NCBI GenBank assembly: GCA_003135135.1
Contig: PLDK01000045.1
Coordinates: forward strand, 1-44,965
Reading direction: 5' to 3'
Source of the DNA: Deltaproteobacteria bacterium
GTDB taxonomy: Bacteria > Desulfobacterota > Binatia > Binatales > Binataceae
DNA length: 44,965 bases
The stretch's first letter is position 1; each line of letters starts with the position of its first letter. The translations under genes were made by a program, and so were the position numbers. Shown one piece after another: positions 1-8,056 of the stretch. The notes beneath the pieces are model-generated. The model was given only the letters and a program-made list of their open reading frames with translations. It searched no databases and had not been told where the DNA came from.

Positions 1-705
1 CCGGTATTGCAGGCGCATATCGCCGCGGCGCCGGCACGTTTTCGTGGCATCCGGCACGCGGGGGGCTTCGACGCGAGTCCAGAGGTGAGGAATTCGCATA
101 CCAACCCGCCCGCGGATTTGTACGAATCGACGCGCTTCCGCGAAGGCTTCGCCAGGTTGCGGGGCTTGGGTCTCAGCTTCGAGGCATGGCAGTACCATCC
201 ACAGATGCCGGCGCTGATCGATCTCGCGAAAGCGTTTCCGGATACGACGATCGTGCTCGATCACTTCGGCGGCCCGCTCGGAATCGGTCCTTACGAAGGC
301 CGGCGCGCGGAAATATACGGCGAGTGGAAGAAGAACATCGCGGAACTCGCGCGATGTCCCAATGTCGTGGCCAAGCTCGGTGGAATCAACATGCCGGTGA
401 ATGGATTCGGATGGCATCGCAGGCCATCGCCGCCGAGCTCGGACGAACTCGTGGCGGCGACGCGGGACTACTATCTCCACACGATCGATCAGTTTGGACC
501 GCGACGATGCATGTTTGAGAGCAACTTCCCGGTGGACCGGATTTCATGCTCGTACGTCGTGCTCTGGAACGCATTCAAGAAGATCGCGGCGGGTTTCACG
601 AGGGACGAAAAAACTCAGCTCTTCCAGCGCACCGCGTCGGAGGTCTATCGCTTGACGCTCACGTCCTGGATGCCGAGCCAGGTGCATTGTGACAGACACG
701 TTTAG
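1..705 (+). CDS. Amidohydrolase-2 family metal-dependent hydrolase (5' truncated by window edge)
   Basis: The frame is open to base 1, so the true start lies outside the window; only about the last 235 codons are seen. The sequence looks like the C-terminal part of an amidohydrolase-2 (PF04909-type) TIM barrel. Visible marks are the VLDHFGGPLG segment (a conserved barrel-strand His) and the late FESNFPVDR segment with the Asp that usually binds or activates metal water in this family. Such enzymes hydrolyse or decarboxylate lactones and aromatic acids; the substrate here cannot be named. The gene ends 27 bases before the GST start on the same strand, so the two may be co-transcribed. The family call is fairly safe; the reaction is unknown. 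Confidence 0.75.
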   Translation, partial: PVLQAHIAAAPARFRGIRHAGGFDASPEVRNSHTNPPADLYESTRFREGFARLRGLGLSFEAWQYHPQMPALIDLAKAFPDTTIVLDHFGGPLGIGPYEGRRAEIYGEWKKNIAELARCPNVVAKLGGINMPVNGFGWHRRPSPPSSDELVAATRDYYLHTIDQFGPRRCMFESNFPVDRISCSYVVLWNAFKKIAAGFTRDEKTQLFQRTASEVYRLTLTSWMPSQVHCDRHV

Positions 706-732
706 TAAGATGAGATCATTGGAGGAAGCAAA

Positions 733-1338
733 GTGACAAAACTTTACGGAACTTCACGATCGCGCAGCGCCCGGTCCTTGTGGGCTCTCGAAGAGCTCGG
801 CGTCAAATACGAGCATCTTCCGATTGCGACGACCGAAGCCAAGTCGGCCGAGAATCTCAAACGCAATCCCAACGGGCACGTGCCGGTGCTTGAAGACGAC
901 GGCGTCGTGGTTTGGGAATCGATGGCGATCAATCTCTACCTGGCCGAAAAGTACGGCAAGAATTCGCTGTGGCCGCTGGAGCCCGCGGCGCACGCCGACA
1001 TCTACAAGTGGAGCTTCTGGGCGATGAGCGAGGTCGAGCCGCATCTCATCACCATTTTGCGCAATCGAGTAATGAATCCCCCCGAGCAGCGTGACGAAAA
1101 AGCCGCGCTGGCTGCCGTCGAAGCTTTGAAGGCGCCGCTGGGCGCGCTCGAGGAATCGCTCAAGGGCAAGGAATATCTGCTCGGCAAGAACTTTACGATC
1201 GCGGACTTGAACGTGGCCGCGGTCATGAGCTGGGCGCCGATGATGAGGCTCGACTTGTCATCGACTCCGAACGTGCAAGCGTGGTTGCAGAAATGCCTTG
1301 GGCGGGAAGCCAATAAGAAGGTTCGCGGGCTGAAGTAA
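733..1338 (+). CDS. Glutathione S-transferase
   Basis: A 201-residue protein of normal GST length. The N-terminal thioredoxin-like domain (about 1-80) has Ser-rich SRSRSARSLWALEELG at the glutathione-activating position, the cis-Pro loop NGHVPVLEDDG and the WESMAINLYLAEKYG segment whose Glu-Ser normally holds the glutathione gamma-glutamyl group. The all-helical C-terminal domain includes the N-capping motif region LLGKNFTIADLNVAAV. The start is GTG at 733, preceded by GGAGGA at 721-726, so it is well supported. It would be a cytosolic conjugating or isomerising enzyme; the electrophilic substrate is not deducible. It sits between an amidohydrolase and a racemase-like CoA enzyme on the same strand, which suggests a catabolic setting. 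Confidence 0.9.
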   Translation: MTKLYGTSRSRSARSLWALEELGVKYEHLPIATTEAKSAENLKRNPNGHVPVLEDDGVVVWESMAINLYLAEKYGKNSLWPLEPAAHADIYKWSFWAMSEVEPHLITILRNRVMNPPEQRDEKAALAAVEALKAPLGALEESLKGKEYLLGKNFTIADLNVAAVMSWAPMMRLDLSSTPNVQAWLQKCLGREANKKVRGLK

Positions 1339-1421
1339 TCGTAAGTCGCGAGCCGCCTTGAGAATCGAGTACCGATCAACGGGCCGGCGCGCGGCGTCTG
1401 TTAGGCTCGTGCGTCAAATCA

Positions 1422-1454
1422 CGCCGGCTTAATCGCGCCGGCTTAATCGCGCCG
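1422..1454 (+). repeat. 14-bp tandem repeat (2.4 copies)
   Basis: CGCCGGCTTAATCG occurs at 1422-1435 and again at 1436-1449, followed by a partial CGCCG at 1450-1454. It lies 9 bases before the GTG start of the racemase-like gene, where its promoter or leader would be. No other copy was noticed in the window. Confidence 0.85.
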
Positions 1455-1462
1455 ACTATGCG

Positions 1463-2623
1463 GTGAAAATCATGGGTGTGTTGTCAGGATATCGCGTCAT
1501 CGAACTGGCCGGGATTGGCCCCGGACCGATGTGTGCAATGTTGCTCTCGGACATGGGCGCCGACGTGCTACGCATCGATCGCGTGGCGGACGCGGGTTTG
1601 GGCGTCGCGATGGATGCGAAATACAGCCTGCTCAATCGCGGCCGGCGCTCGGTGGCGCTCGATCTCAAACGGCCCGAAGCGATTGAGGCCGTGTTGCGGC
1701 TGGTCGAGAAAGCCGACGCATTGATCGAAGGCTTCCGGCCCGGCGTAACCGAGCGGCTCGGCCTGGGCCCCGACCACTGTCTCGCGCGCAATCCCCGCCT
1801 GATTTACGGACGCATGACGGGATGGGGACAGGAAGGTCCGCTGGCGCACGCTTCCGGCCACGACATCAACTACATCGCGCTGTCCGGCGCGCTGCACAGC
1901 ATCGGGCGCAAGGGCGAGGCTCCGGTTCCGCCGCTGAACCTGGTTGGTGATTTCGGGGGCGGCGCGCTCTACCTGGCGCTGGGCGTGGTCGCGGGACTGC
2001 TCGAGGCGCAGAAGTCCGGCAAGGGCCAGGTGGTGGATGCCGCGATGGTGGATGGAGCGGCGTCGTTGATGACCCTGATTTACGGTATGCACGGCTCGGG
2101 TATATGGAACAACGAGCGTGGCGACAACATCCTCGATACGGGCGCGCATTATTACGATGTCTACGAAACCAGGGATGGCAAGTACGTCTCGATCGGAGCG
2201 ATCGAAGCAAAGTTCTACGAGGAATTGCTCCGGCTGTCGGGCCTCAAGGGCGAGCAGCTGCCGCATCAGCAGGATCGCAACTCGTGGCCCGCGATGAAGC
2301 AGCGGCTGAAGACCCTGTTCCGCACAAAGACCCGCGACGAATGGTGCAAGATCATGGAGGGCAGCGACGTTTGTTTCGCGCCGGTGCTCAGCATGGATGA
2401 AGCGCCGCGCCATCCGCACAATCTGCATCGCGGAACTTTCGTCGACCAAGGCGGAGTGACGCAGCCCGGCCCGGCGCCCCGATTCAGCCGCACGCCGAGC
2501 GCGATTCAGCGCCCGCCGGCAACGCCGGGCGAGCATACCGAAGAGGCGCTGCGCGATTGGGGCTTTGCCGACGCGGATTTGGAGCGACTGCGCAAATGCG
2601 GCGCGATCGGCAAGCCGGCGTGA
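1463..2623 (+). CDS. CaiB/BaiF family enzyme, alpha-methylacyl-CoA racemase-like
   Basis: A 386-residue family III CoA-transferase-fold protein. It matches the alpha-methylacyl-CoA racemase branch rather than true transferases. SGHDINYIALSG (His133) and NLVGDFGGGALYLALG (Asp163) are in the positions of the racemase catalytic His/Asp pair, followed by the usual KSGKGQVVDAAMVDGA. The predicted reaction is epimerisation of the alpha-methyl centre of 2-methyl-branched acyl-CoAs, needed before beta-oxidation of branched or steroid-like side chains. The start is taken as GTG 1463; an in-frame ATG at 1472 would put the pair at 130 and 160. No clear ribosome-binding site separates them. The family assignment is strong; the in vivo substrate is inference. 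Confidence 0.88.
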   Translation: MKIMGVLSGYRVIELAGIGPGPMCAMLLSDMGADVLRIDRVADAGLGVAMDAKYSLLNRGRRSVALDLKRPEAIEAVLRLVEKADALIEGFRPGVTERLGLGPDHCLARNPRLIYGRMTGWGQEGPLAHASGHDINYIALSGALHSIGRKGEAPVPPLNLVGDFGGGALYLALGVVAGLLEAQKSGKGQVVDAAMVDGAASLMTLIYGMHGSGIWNNERGDNILDTGAHYYDVYETRDGKYVSIGAIEAKFYEELLRLSGLKGEQLPHQQDRNSWPAMKQRLKTLFRTKTRDEWCKIMEGSDVCFAPVLSMDEAPRHPHNLHRGTFVDQGGVTQPGPAPRFSRTPSAIQRPPATPGEHTEEALRDWGFADADLERLRKCGAIGKPA

Positions 2624-2636
2624 CGCGGCGCGAGCC

Positions 2637-3545
2637 TTAAGCGCGACCCGTGAGGCGAGCGCGCTCCAGCACGCCTTCGAAGATTCGCACCGCGACTGCG
2701 TCAATGAGCATCCCGCCCGCGCCCGACGCGCCCGCGCCTTCGCGCGTGGCAGCCTCGTAGGCCTCGGACATTGCGCGCGCGGTTTCGATTTCGTGCGGCG
2801 TCGGTGCGAACACGTCGTTGGCGATTTCGATCTGACTTGGGTGAATCGCCCACTTGCCGACGGCGCCGAGTGTCGCCGCCCAGGTCGCCTCGCGCCGATA
2901 ACCCTCCGGATCCCTGAAGTTGGCGAACGGTCCATCGATTGCGTCGATGCCGTTGGCGCGGCACGCGGTGATCATCCGCACGCGCGCATGATGCCACATA
3001 TCGCCGGGATATCGATTTGCCGGATCGGTCGCGACGCCAAAGCGCATGCCCTGGCTCGCCGAAAGATCGCCGAAGCCGAGTATCAGAGCCTCGAGCCGCG
3101 GCGACGATGCGGCAATTTCCTCGACCCGCGCCAGCGCCGCACTTTCTTCGATCAGCGCCTCGAGGCCGATCTTGTTCTTTAGATGCAGTTTCGTTTCGAG
3201 CTGCGTCAGCAGCGTGTCGAAGAACCAGATGTCGCGCGGCGCCTTCGGCTTCGGCACGATTATGACATCGAGCTTGTCGCCCGCGCCCTCGACAACTTCG
3301 ATCACATCGTCATGCGCCCAGTGCGTGTCGGCGCCGTTGACGCGCACGGCGCGAATCTTTTTGCCCCAATCGAGATTGCGCAGCGCCTCGATGGCATTCT
3401 TGCGCGCCGCTTCTTTCTGCGACGGCGCGACTGCGTCTTCAAGATCGAGGAAAACCATGTCGGCTGCGGTCCCCATCGCCTTCTCGATCATTTTCGGACT
3501 CGAAGCCGGCGTCGAAAGTTCGGAACGTCTTAGTCGAAGCGTCAT
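2637..3545 (-). CDS. HpcH/HpaI aldolase family CoA-ester lyase (CitE-like)
   Basis: Starting at ATG 3545 (AAGGAG lies just upstream, and the ATG overlaps the preceding stop as ATGA), this is a 302-residue CitE-type TIM-barrel lyase. Family marks are VFLDLEDAVAPSQK near the N-terminus, VRVNGADTHW, GLEALIEE (metal-binding Glu), LGFGDLSAS (metal-binding Asp) and KWAIHPSQ. Members cleave malyl-, citramalyl- or 3-hydroxy-3-methylglutaryl-CoA to acetyl-CoA plus an oxo-acid. As last gene of a MaoC-dehydrogenase-MaoC-CaiB-CitE operon it most likely cleaves the hydrated branched acyl-CoA made by its neighbours; (S)-citramalyl-CoA is one candidate. A longer open frame extends upstream to 3665, but it overlaps the CaiB gene and is not needed. 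Confidence 0.85.
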   Translation of the reverse strand: MTLRLRRSELSTPASSPKMIEKAMGTAADMVFLDLEDAVAPSQKEAARKNAIEALRNLDWGKKIRAVRVNGADTHWAHDDVIEVVEGAGDKLDVIIVPKPKAPRDIWFFDTLLTQLETKLHLKNKIGLEALIEESAALARVEEIAASSPRLEALILGFGDLSASQGMRFGVATDPANRYPGDMWHHARVRMITACRANGIDAIDGPFANFRDPEGYRREATWAATLGAVGKWAIHPSQIEIANDVFAPTPHEIETARAMSEAYEAATREGAGASGAGGMLIDAVAVRIFEGVLERARLTGRA

Positions 3546-4741
3546 GATTGCTCCTTGTGCGCGATTGATATTCCCGCCTCGGCGAGTATCTGCTCGGTAT
3601 TTTCGCCCAGGCGCGGCGCGCGCGCGTAAATCCCCGACGGCGTGCCCGTCAGCTTGATCGGACATCCCGCAAGCACCAGTGGAGGATTGTCGCCCGGCTG
3701 CTCGACCTCGACCAGCATGCCGCGCGCCCTGGGATGCGGATCCTCGAAAATATCTTTGGCGGTGTTGACCGGACCAACCGGCACCTTGCCGCCAATCGCA
3801 GCTACGATTTCGCGCGTGCTATGCGCGCTCGTCCAGTCCGAGACAAGCCCGCGCACGAAATCGGCATTCGCGACTCGCTGCTTGCCGTTGCGGGTGCGGT
3901 GGTCGGTCGCGAGCTCGGGCCGGCCGATCGCGTCGCACAGATTCTTCCAATGATTTTCGCCCGGCGCTGCGATCGCGATGGCGCCGTCGCGCGTGAGAAA
4001 AATATCGAATGGACACAGCACCGGGGTCCCGTTGCCGGCCGGTTCCCTGGTGATGCCGCCGCCCGAGTAGCTGTAAACGACCATTTCGCACAGGGCGAGA
4101 ATCGCGTCGTACATCGCAACGTCGAGAAATTGTCCCTGCCCGGTCCGCCGCGCTGCATGAATCGCCGACACCACTCCAAGCGCGGCCAGGGTGCCGGGGT
4201 AAATGTCGCCGACCGCCGGACCAACCTTGTAGCCGGCGCTGCCTTCCGGACCCGTCACGGCGACCAACCCGCCCATGCTCTGCGCAACGATGTCGAACGC
4301 GGGCCAATCCGCATACGGGCTCAGGCCGGTGCGCGGATCTCCGAAGCCGCGAATCGCCGCATAGACGACGGCCGGATTAATTTCGCGCAGCCGCTCGTAA
4401 CCGATTCCCGCGCGATCCATCACTCCGGTCTTCGCATTCTCGACGACCGCGTCCGCCGTCTTCACCAGCTGGAAAAGCGCATCGCGGCCGGCGTCGGTCT
4501 TGATGTCGAGCACGATGCTGCGCTTGTTGCGATTGACGCTGGCGAAGTATCCGCCGTAGTCGCAGCCTTTTCGATCGGCGGGATGCGGCCCGATGCTTCT
4601 GCTCATGTCGCCGCCGGGCGGCTCGACCTTGATAACGTCCGCGCCAAGGTCGGCCAGCAGCATCGTGCAGTACGGACCGGCCAGCGCCTGCGTCAGATCG
4701 AGGATGCGAACATCCGAGAGCGGTCCCGTGCGTGCGTTCAA
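3542..4741 (-). CDS. Family III CoA-transferase (CaiB/BaiF)
   Basis: 399 residues. The N-terminus VRILDLTQALAGPYCTMLLADLGADVIKVEPPGGD is classic for the family. Asp179 in VGPAVGDIYPG is the expected catalytic aspartate that forms the aspartyl-CoA thioester, which favours a true transferase over the racemase branch seen at 1.5 kb. The start is TTG 4741, overlapping the upstream MaoC stop as TTGA; the next gene's ATG overlaps this stop as ATGA. Both overlaps imply translational coupling. It probably moves CoA from a donor thioester (for example succinyl-CoA) to a dicarboxylic acid that the operon then hydrates and cleaves. Donor and acceptor cannot be read from sequence. Confidence 0.88.
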   Translation of the reverse strand: MNARTGPLSDVRILDLTQALAGPYCTMLLADLGADVIKVEPPGGDMSRSIGPHPADRKGCDYGGYFASVNRNKRSIVLDIKTDAGRDALFQLVKTADAVVENAKTGVMDRAGIGYERLREINPAVVYAAIRGFGDPRTGLSPYADWPAFDIVAQSMGGLVAVTGPEGSAGYKVGPAVGDIYPGTLAALGVVSAIHAARRTGQGQFLDVAMYDAILALCEMVVYSYSGGGITREPAGNGTPVLCPFDIFLTRDGAIAIAAPGENHWKNLCDAIGRPELATDHRTRNGKQRVANADFVRGLVSDWTSAHSTREIVAAIGGKVPVGPVNTAKDIFEDPHPRARGMLVEVEQPGDNPPLVLAGCPIKLTGTPSGIYARAPRLGENTEQILAEAGISIAHKEQS

Positions 4742-5223
4742 CGATTGCCCCAGTGCGAGCGGCGCTTGATCAGGACCGTGCGCTCGCCTTCGAAGACGAT
4801 CGTCCCGTCATGCTTGGTTCCCCAATGCTTGAAGCGGACGATGCCGGCGTCGTCTCGATCGGCGTCGCGTTTTTCCAGAACTTCGCTATAGGCGTACAGC
4901 GTGTCGCCGTGAAAGACCGGCGAGGTGAACCTGATCCCCGTCAGGCCGAGTTCGGCGAGTGCGTTTTCGCCCGTGTCCTGCGTCGCCAGCCCGATGCACA
5001 CCGAGCCGGTCACCAGCCCGAAGACCAGCCGTTGGCCCAATGGCGTCGCCTTCATGCGATGCTCGTTGTAGTGGCTGTCGGCGGTGTTCAGCACGAGCTT
5101 GGTGAGCATCTGATTTTCAATCTCGCCGACGGTGGTGCCGCGTGCGTGACGCAATTTCGCGCCGACTTCGAAGTCTTCGAAGTAATTGCCGACGCCGGTC
5201 AGCTTCGAGATCGATGCGCTCAC
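4738..5223 (-). CDS. MaoC-like hot-dog hydratase (subunit 1)
   Basis: 161 residues from GTG 5223, which overlaps the acyl-CoA dehydrogenase stop as GTGA; its own TGA overlaps the CaiB TTG start. Single hot-dog domain: NYFEDFEVG at the N-terminus, NTADSHYNE (Asp49, His51, Asn53) in the hydratase helix region, and IRFTSPVFHGDTLYAYSEV typical of MaoC dehydratases. The layout resembles the short hydratases encoded beside CitE-like lyases, such as the mycobacterial and itaconate-operon enzymes (from memory of the family). It probably adds water to a 2-enoyl-CoA. A longer reading frame to 5439 exists but only shadows the dehydrogenase gene. A second MaoC gene at the operon head may supply a partner subunit. 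Confidence 0.85.
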   Translation of the reverse strand: MSASISKLTGVGNYFEDFEVGAKLRHARGTTVGEIENQMLTKLVLNTADSHYNEHRMKATPLGQRLVFGLVTGSVCIGLATQDTGENALAELGLTGIRFTSPVFHGDTLYAYSEVLEKRDADRDDAGIVRFKHWGTKHDGTIVFEGERTVLIKRRSHWGNR

Positions 5224-6395
5224 TTCTTTACCCTCGGCAGCAGGCGGTCGGAGATGATCCGCAGCTGGATTTCGGAAGTACCCTCGAAAATTTTGGTCAG
5301 TCGCGCGTCGCGCCAGTAGCGCTCGAGCGGAAAGTCCTTGGTGTATCCGTAGCCGCCGTGAATCTGCAGCGCCTGGCTGGTGACGCGCTCGGACATTTCG
5401 GAGGCGAACAGCTTCGCCATCGACGCCTCCTTGTCGCATCGCCGCCTGCCGTCAATTTCGGTGGCGACAAAGTAGGTCAACTGGCGCGCGGCTTCGATCT
5501 CGGTCGCCATCTCGGCCAGCTTGAACCGAATCGCCTGGAATTCTCCGATCGGCTGCCCGAATTGGACGCGCCGCTGCGCGTACACCAATGAGTCTTCGAG
5601 CCCGCCGCGCGCAAGCCCGATCGCGCGCGCCGCGGTATGCACCCGGGCCACCTCGAGTCCGCTGACCGTGCCGTAGAATCCCTTGCCCTCGCCGCGGTCT
5701 TCGCGCTCGCGGCCGAGCAATGCGTCCGCCGGCAGCTTGAAGTCTTCGAAGTGCAGCTCCCACGTCTTCCAGCCGAAGTAACCGATCTTGCGAATCGGCG
5801 AGCCGGTCAGCCCCGGTGGAAACTTGCCGCGCTCCTTGAGCACCAGGAATTGACTGATGCCCTCGTGGCGGCGGTGTGGATCGGACGGTTGCTTGGTGCG
5901 CGCCAACACCGAGATGAAATCCGCGCCGTCGGCAAACGTACACCACATCTTGCTGCCGTTCAGCATCCAGCCATCGCCGTCGCGCGTCGCTTTGCACGAG
6001 ACGTTGGCAAGATCGGAGCCCGCGTCCGCCTCCGACAGCGCCGCCGCGCCGAGAAATTCTCCACGCGCCATCCGCGGCAGATATTCGCGCCGTTGCTCCG
6101 CCGTGAAACCGCCGCCGAGTCCGTTGCCGCGCGCGATGATGCTGGCCACGCTCATCCAGCCGCGCGCGAGTTCTTCGGTGATCAGCACGTACTCGAACAC
6201 CCCCAGGCCAAGCCCGCCGTACGCCTCCGGGATCACGATTCCGAAGTAGCCCATCTCGGCCAGCTTGTCGCGCAACGACATCGGGATGTCGCCCTGCTCG
6301 GGATCGAGCTTGTTCGCAAGCGGCAGAACTTCGTTCATCGCAAAGTCGCGCGCCGCCTGCTGAATCATTCGCCGCTCGTCGGTCATGTAACTCAC
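5220..6395 (-). CDS. Acyl-CoA dehydrogenase
   Basis: 391 residues from GTG 6395, which overlaps the preceding MaoC stop (GTGA) and has GAGGAG seven bases upstream; the in-frame ATG 6386 is too far from that site. FAD-dependent dehydrogenase with the usual order: N-terminal helices, the middle beta domain, and a C-terminal four-helix bundle with RRVQFGQPIGEFQAIRF, LQIHGGYGYTKDFPLERYWRDARL and IFEGTSEIQ. Glu371 of the last motif is in the usual place of the catalytic base. The enzyme makes a 2-enoyl-CoA, the substrate for the flanking MaoC proteins. Chain-length class cannot be fixed; an isovaleryl- or short branched-chain role would fit the CitE-type lyase downstream. Confidence 0.92.
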   Translation of the reverse strand: MSYMTDERRMIQQAARDFAMNEVLPLANKLDPEQGDIPMSLRDKLAEMGYFGIVIPEAYGGLGLGVFEYVLITEELARGWMSVASIIARGNGLGGGFTAEQRREYLPRMARGEFLGAAALSEADAGSDLANVSCKATRDGDGWMLNGSKMWCTFADGADFISVLARTKQPSDPHRRHEGISQFLVLKERGKFPPGLTGSPIRKIGYFGWKTWELHFEDFKLPADALLGREREDRGEGKGFYGTVSGLEVARVHTAARAIGLARGGLEDSLVYAQRRVQFGQPIGEFQAIRFKLAEMATEIEAARQLTYFVATEIDGRRRCDKEASMAKLFASEMSERVTSQALQIHGGYGYTKDFPLERYWRDARLTKIFEGTSEIQLRIISDRLLPRVKK

Positions 6396-6886
6396 GATGC
6401 AGCTCCTCTGCGTTTGGCGACCAGGTTGGTCCGCTCGTAGCTGATGACGAGTTCGTCGCGTTGATTGCGGGCTTCGGTGCGCCACGTGACGATTCCGAAG
6501 TTGCCGCGGCTTGCGGATTCGCGCGTGGAGACCACGGTGCTGCGCGCGGTCAGCGTATCGCCCGGATAGACCGGGCGGTGAAATTCCAAACCGTTGAGGC
6601 CGAGAAACGGTCCACCCGCTTCGCTCAAATCCTCCACCGAAATGCCGACCACCGTGCACACCACCAGCATCGGATTGACCACCACGTCGGGATGGCCGAG
6701 CGCGCGGGCATACTCGGCGTTGAAGTAGAGCGGGCAATGCGCGAGCGTCGCGGTGGTGAAGAGCGAATTGTCGCCGGCGTTTATCGTGCGCCCCCAATGA
6801 TGCTCGAAGACCTGGCCCTGGTGGAATTCCTCGAAGCAATGGCCTTTCGGCACGAGTTTGAACTGACTGAAATCGGGATCTGCCAT
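6392..6886 (-). CDS. MaoC-like hot-dog protein (subunit 2, operon head)
   Basis: 164 residues from ATG 6886, with TAGGAG nine bases upstream. A single hot-dog domain (CFEEFHQGQVFEHHWGRTI, LNGLEFHRPVYPGDTLTARSTV) clearly related to the other MaoC gene two cistrons downstream. In the hydratase-helix position it reads TLAHCPLYFNAEYA, with no Asp where the sister protein has Asp49. It may therefore be a catalytically reduced half that pairs with the sister subunit, as known for heteromeric MaoC enzymes. The pairing is inference. First gene of the five-gene operon; the 190 bases upstream, to the divergent small gene at 7077, must hold the promoter, but I see no clear -35/-10. Confidence 0.82.
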   Translation of the reverse strand: MADPDFSQFKLVPKGHCFEEFHQGQVFEHHWGRTINAGDNSLFTTATLAHCPLYFNAEYARALGHPDVVVNPMLVVCTVVGISVEDLSEAGGPFLGLNGLEFHRPVYPGDTLTARSTVVSTRESASRGNFGIVTWRTEARNQRDELVISYERTNLVAKRRGAAS

Positions 6887-7076
6887 GGACCCAGCTCCTA
6901 GCAAAACTCTGGTCGCTCCGCGACCTCGGCGCGGGAGTTTCCAGTCGCCGCGCGACAACGACACCGTTAATTTGCGACTATTGCACGGACCGGCGGCTGC
7001 CGGGTAATGGCCCAATCGCGCAAGACAGCGCTGAGTCAAAAACAGCGTGTTGTTATTTGATTAAGCCCTTGAGCGG

Positions 7077-7271
7077 ATGCAGCGTCGGTATGAACAAGAC
7101 CCGGCGCTCGTCATGCTCACCGAGCACTACGCGAAGGCGCTCATCGCGGTTCTCCCGATGATACTGCCCGATATGAAAACCTCGACCGCCCAGAGCGTCA
7201 TTGTGCAGGTGATTCAGGACTGGGAGGATGTGCGCGGAGAGTTTGAGCAGCAGCCCGGCTTGTACAAATAA
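7077..7271 (+). CDS. Small hypothetical protein (64 aa)
   Basis: Codon use is GC-rich at third positions like the neighbours, which supports real coding. The protein is acidic at its end and probably helical, with a hydrophobic middle (ALIAVLPMILPDM) followed by STAQSVIVQVIQDWEDVRGEFEQQ. There is no recognisable domain, signal peptide or metal motif. It diverges from the acyl-CoA operon at 6886 and converges on the small lipoprotein gene. No strong ribosome-binding site lies before ATG 7077, so the start is uncertain. Function unknown. Confidence 0.5.
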   Translation: MQRRYEQDPALVMLTEHYAKALIAVLPMILPDMKTSTAQSVIVQVIQDWEDVRGEFEQQPGLYK

Positions 7272-7286
7272 AAACGGCGCATAGGG

Positions 7287-7589
7287 TCATTTTGTTGGGC
7301 ATGTTCTTAAGCAGCCGTCGCGCTCGTCGTCTACTTTATCAACGCATGCCTGGACTTCCCGCTCGACCTCGCGCCCGTTGTACTGCGTATATGATTCAGC
7401 GCAATTGTGGCGAGAAATTTCATGAGTCTGCTGGCACATTCGTCCGCATGCCTGAGCATCTGGAGTGTCCGCGATAGCCACTGATGCGGGCCTCGATACT
7501 GATGGTTTCGGTCTGTAATAAAAATCGGAACATCCGATGAACACCCAGCCGCTCGCGAGCACGGCTGCTGTAAAAGCTTTTACACTCAT
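7287..7589 (-). CDS. Small Cys-rich putative lipoprotein (100 aa)
   Basis: N-terminal hydrophobic signal (VKAFTAAVLASGWVFIGCS) with a lipobox-like FIGC, giving a mature N-terminus at Cys20. The mature part carries four further Cys (CGRMC, NCAESY, CVDK, CLRTC, counting pairs in order) arranged as CxxxC-like clusters suited to disulfides outside the cytoplasm. Base composition is visibly less GC-rich than the surrounding metabolic genes. It is read right after the EVE-like gene at 7979 with a 15-base gap, so the two may share a transcript. No family recognised. Confidence 0.65.
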   Translation of the reverse strand: MSVKAFTAAVLASGWVFIGCSDFYYRPKPSVSRPASVAIADTPDAQACGRMCQQTHEISRHNCAESYTQYNGREVEREVQACVDKVDDERDGCLRTCPTK

Positions 7590-7604
7590 CTGGTCTCAAA
7601 TTCT

Positions 7605-7979
7605 CTACAGCATGAAAATCTCTTGCACCTTCGATTCTGCTTTTGAGTACGGCCCGTGAATCGTCCCGCCGAATCCGCCGAACGGGACTTTTCGGTCCTC
7701 TGGCAAATGAATCCACCGGACGTAGATCATTTTGATTGGTAAGGCTTTGTGCCTTTCAACTTCCTCGACCACTCCGATTGCGTGGATCGCGACTTCTTTG
7801 GCTCCCCGTCCAATCATGCGTTTGATGGCCATGCGATCGCCAGGCGCAATCTTCTCTATCGTGTCCTGGGCCTCGGGCTTGTCTCCAAACCAGAAACCGT
7901 GATTGACGAAATACTCAATCATATCTTGGCCCTGTGTGTTCGCCCCGACAACCCAATACTGCGGCTCTTGGTTCGCCAT
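7605..7979 (-). CDS. EVE/PUA-like domain protein
   Basis: 124 residues, start ATG 7979 with a strong GGAGGGGAGAA just upstream. YWVVGANTQGQDMIEYFVNHGFW, GDRMAIKRMIGRGAKEVAIHAIGVVEEV and the final GPYSKAESKVQEIF recall the PUA-superfold EVE-type module often found at the N-terminus of McrB-like or other nucleic-acid sensing proteins. EVE domains bind modified bases; whether this stand-alone copy does so is inference. No nuclease or AAA+ partner is nearby. Lower GC than its neighbours hints at recent arrival. Resemblance moderate. Confidence 0.55.
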   Translation of the reverse strand: MANQEPQYWVVGANTQGQDMIEYFVNHGFWFGDKPEAQDTIEKIAPGDRMAIKRMIGRGAKEVAIHAIGVVEEVERHKALPIKMIYVRWIHLPEDRKVPFGGFGGTIHGPYSKAESKVQEIFML

Positions 7980-8056
7980 TTCTCCCCTCCAGCCAGTGGA
8001 TAACTCTGTGTTGCCAGACCCTATCAGTGTTTTACAATTTAGTTAATCCCCCTCAA

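Noticed and set aside
1568-2935. 455-residue open frame on the minus strand
   Set aside because: Antisense to the racemase-like gene and rich in Arg/Ala/Pro, with no motif.
2637-6886. 3-hydroxypropionate bi-cycle (mesaconyl-CoA) genes
   Set aside because: CaiB + MaoC + CitE could suggest it, but the hydratases are single short hot-dogs, a dehydrogenase is inserted, and no malonyl-CoA reductase or propionyl-CoA synthase is present.
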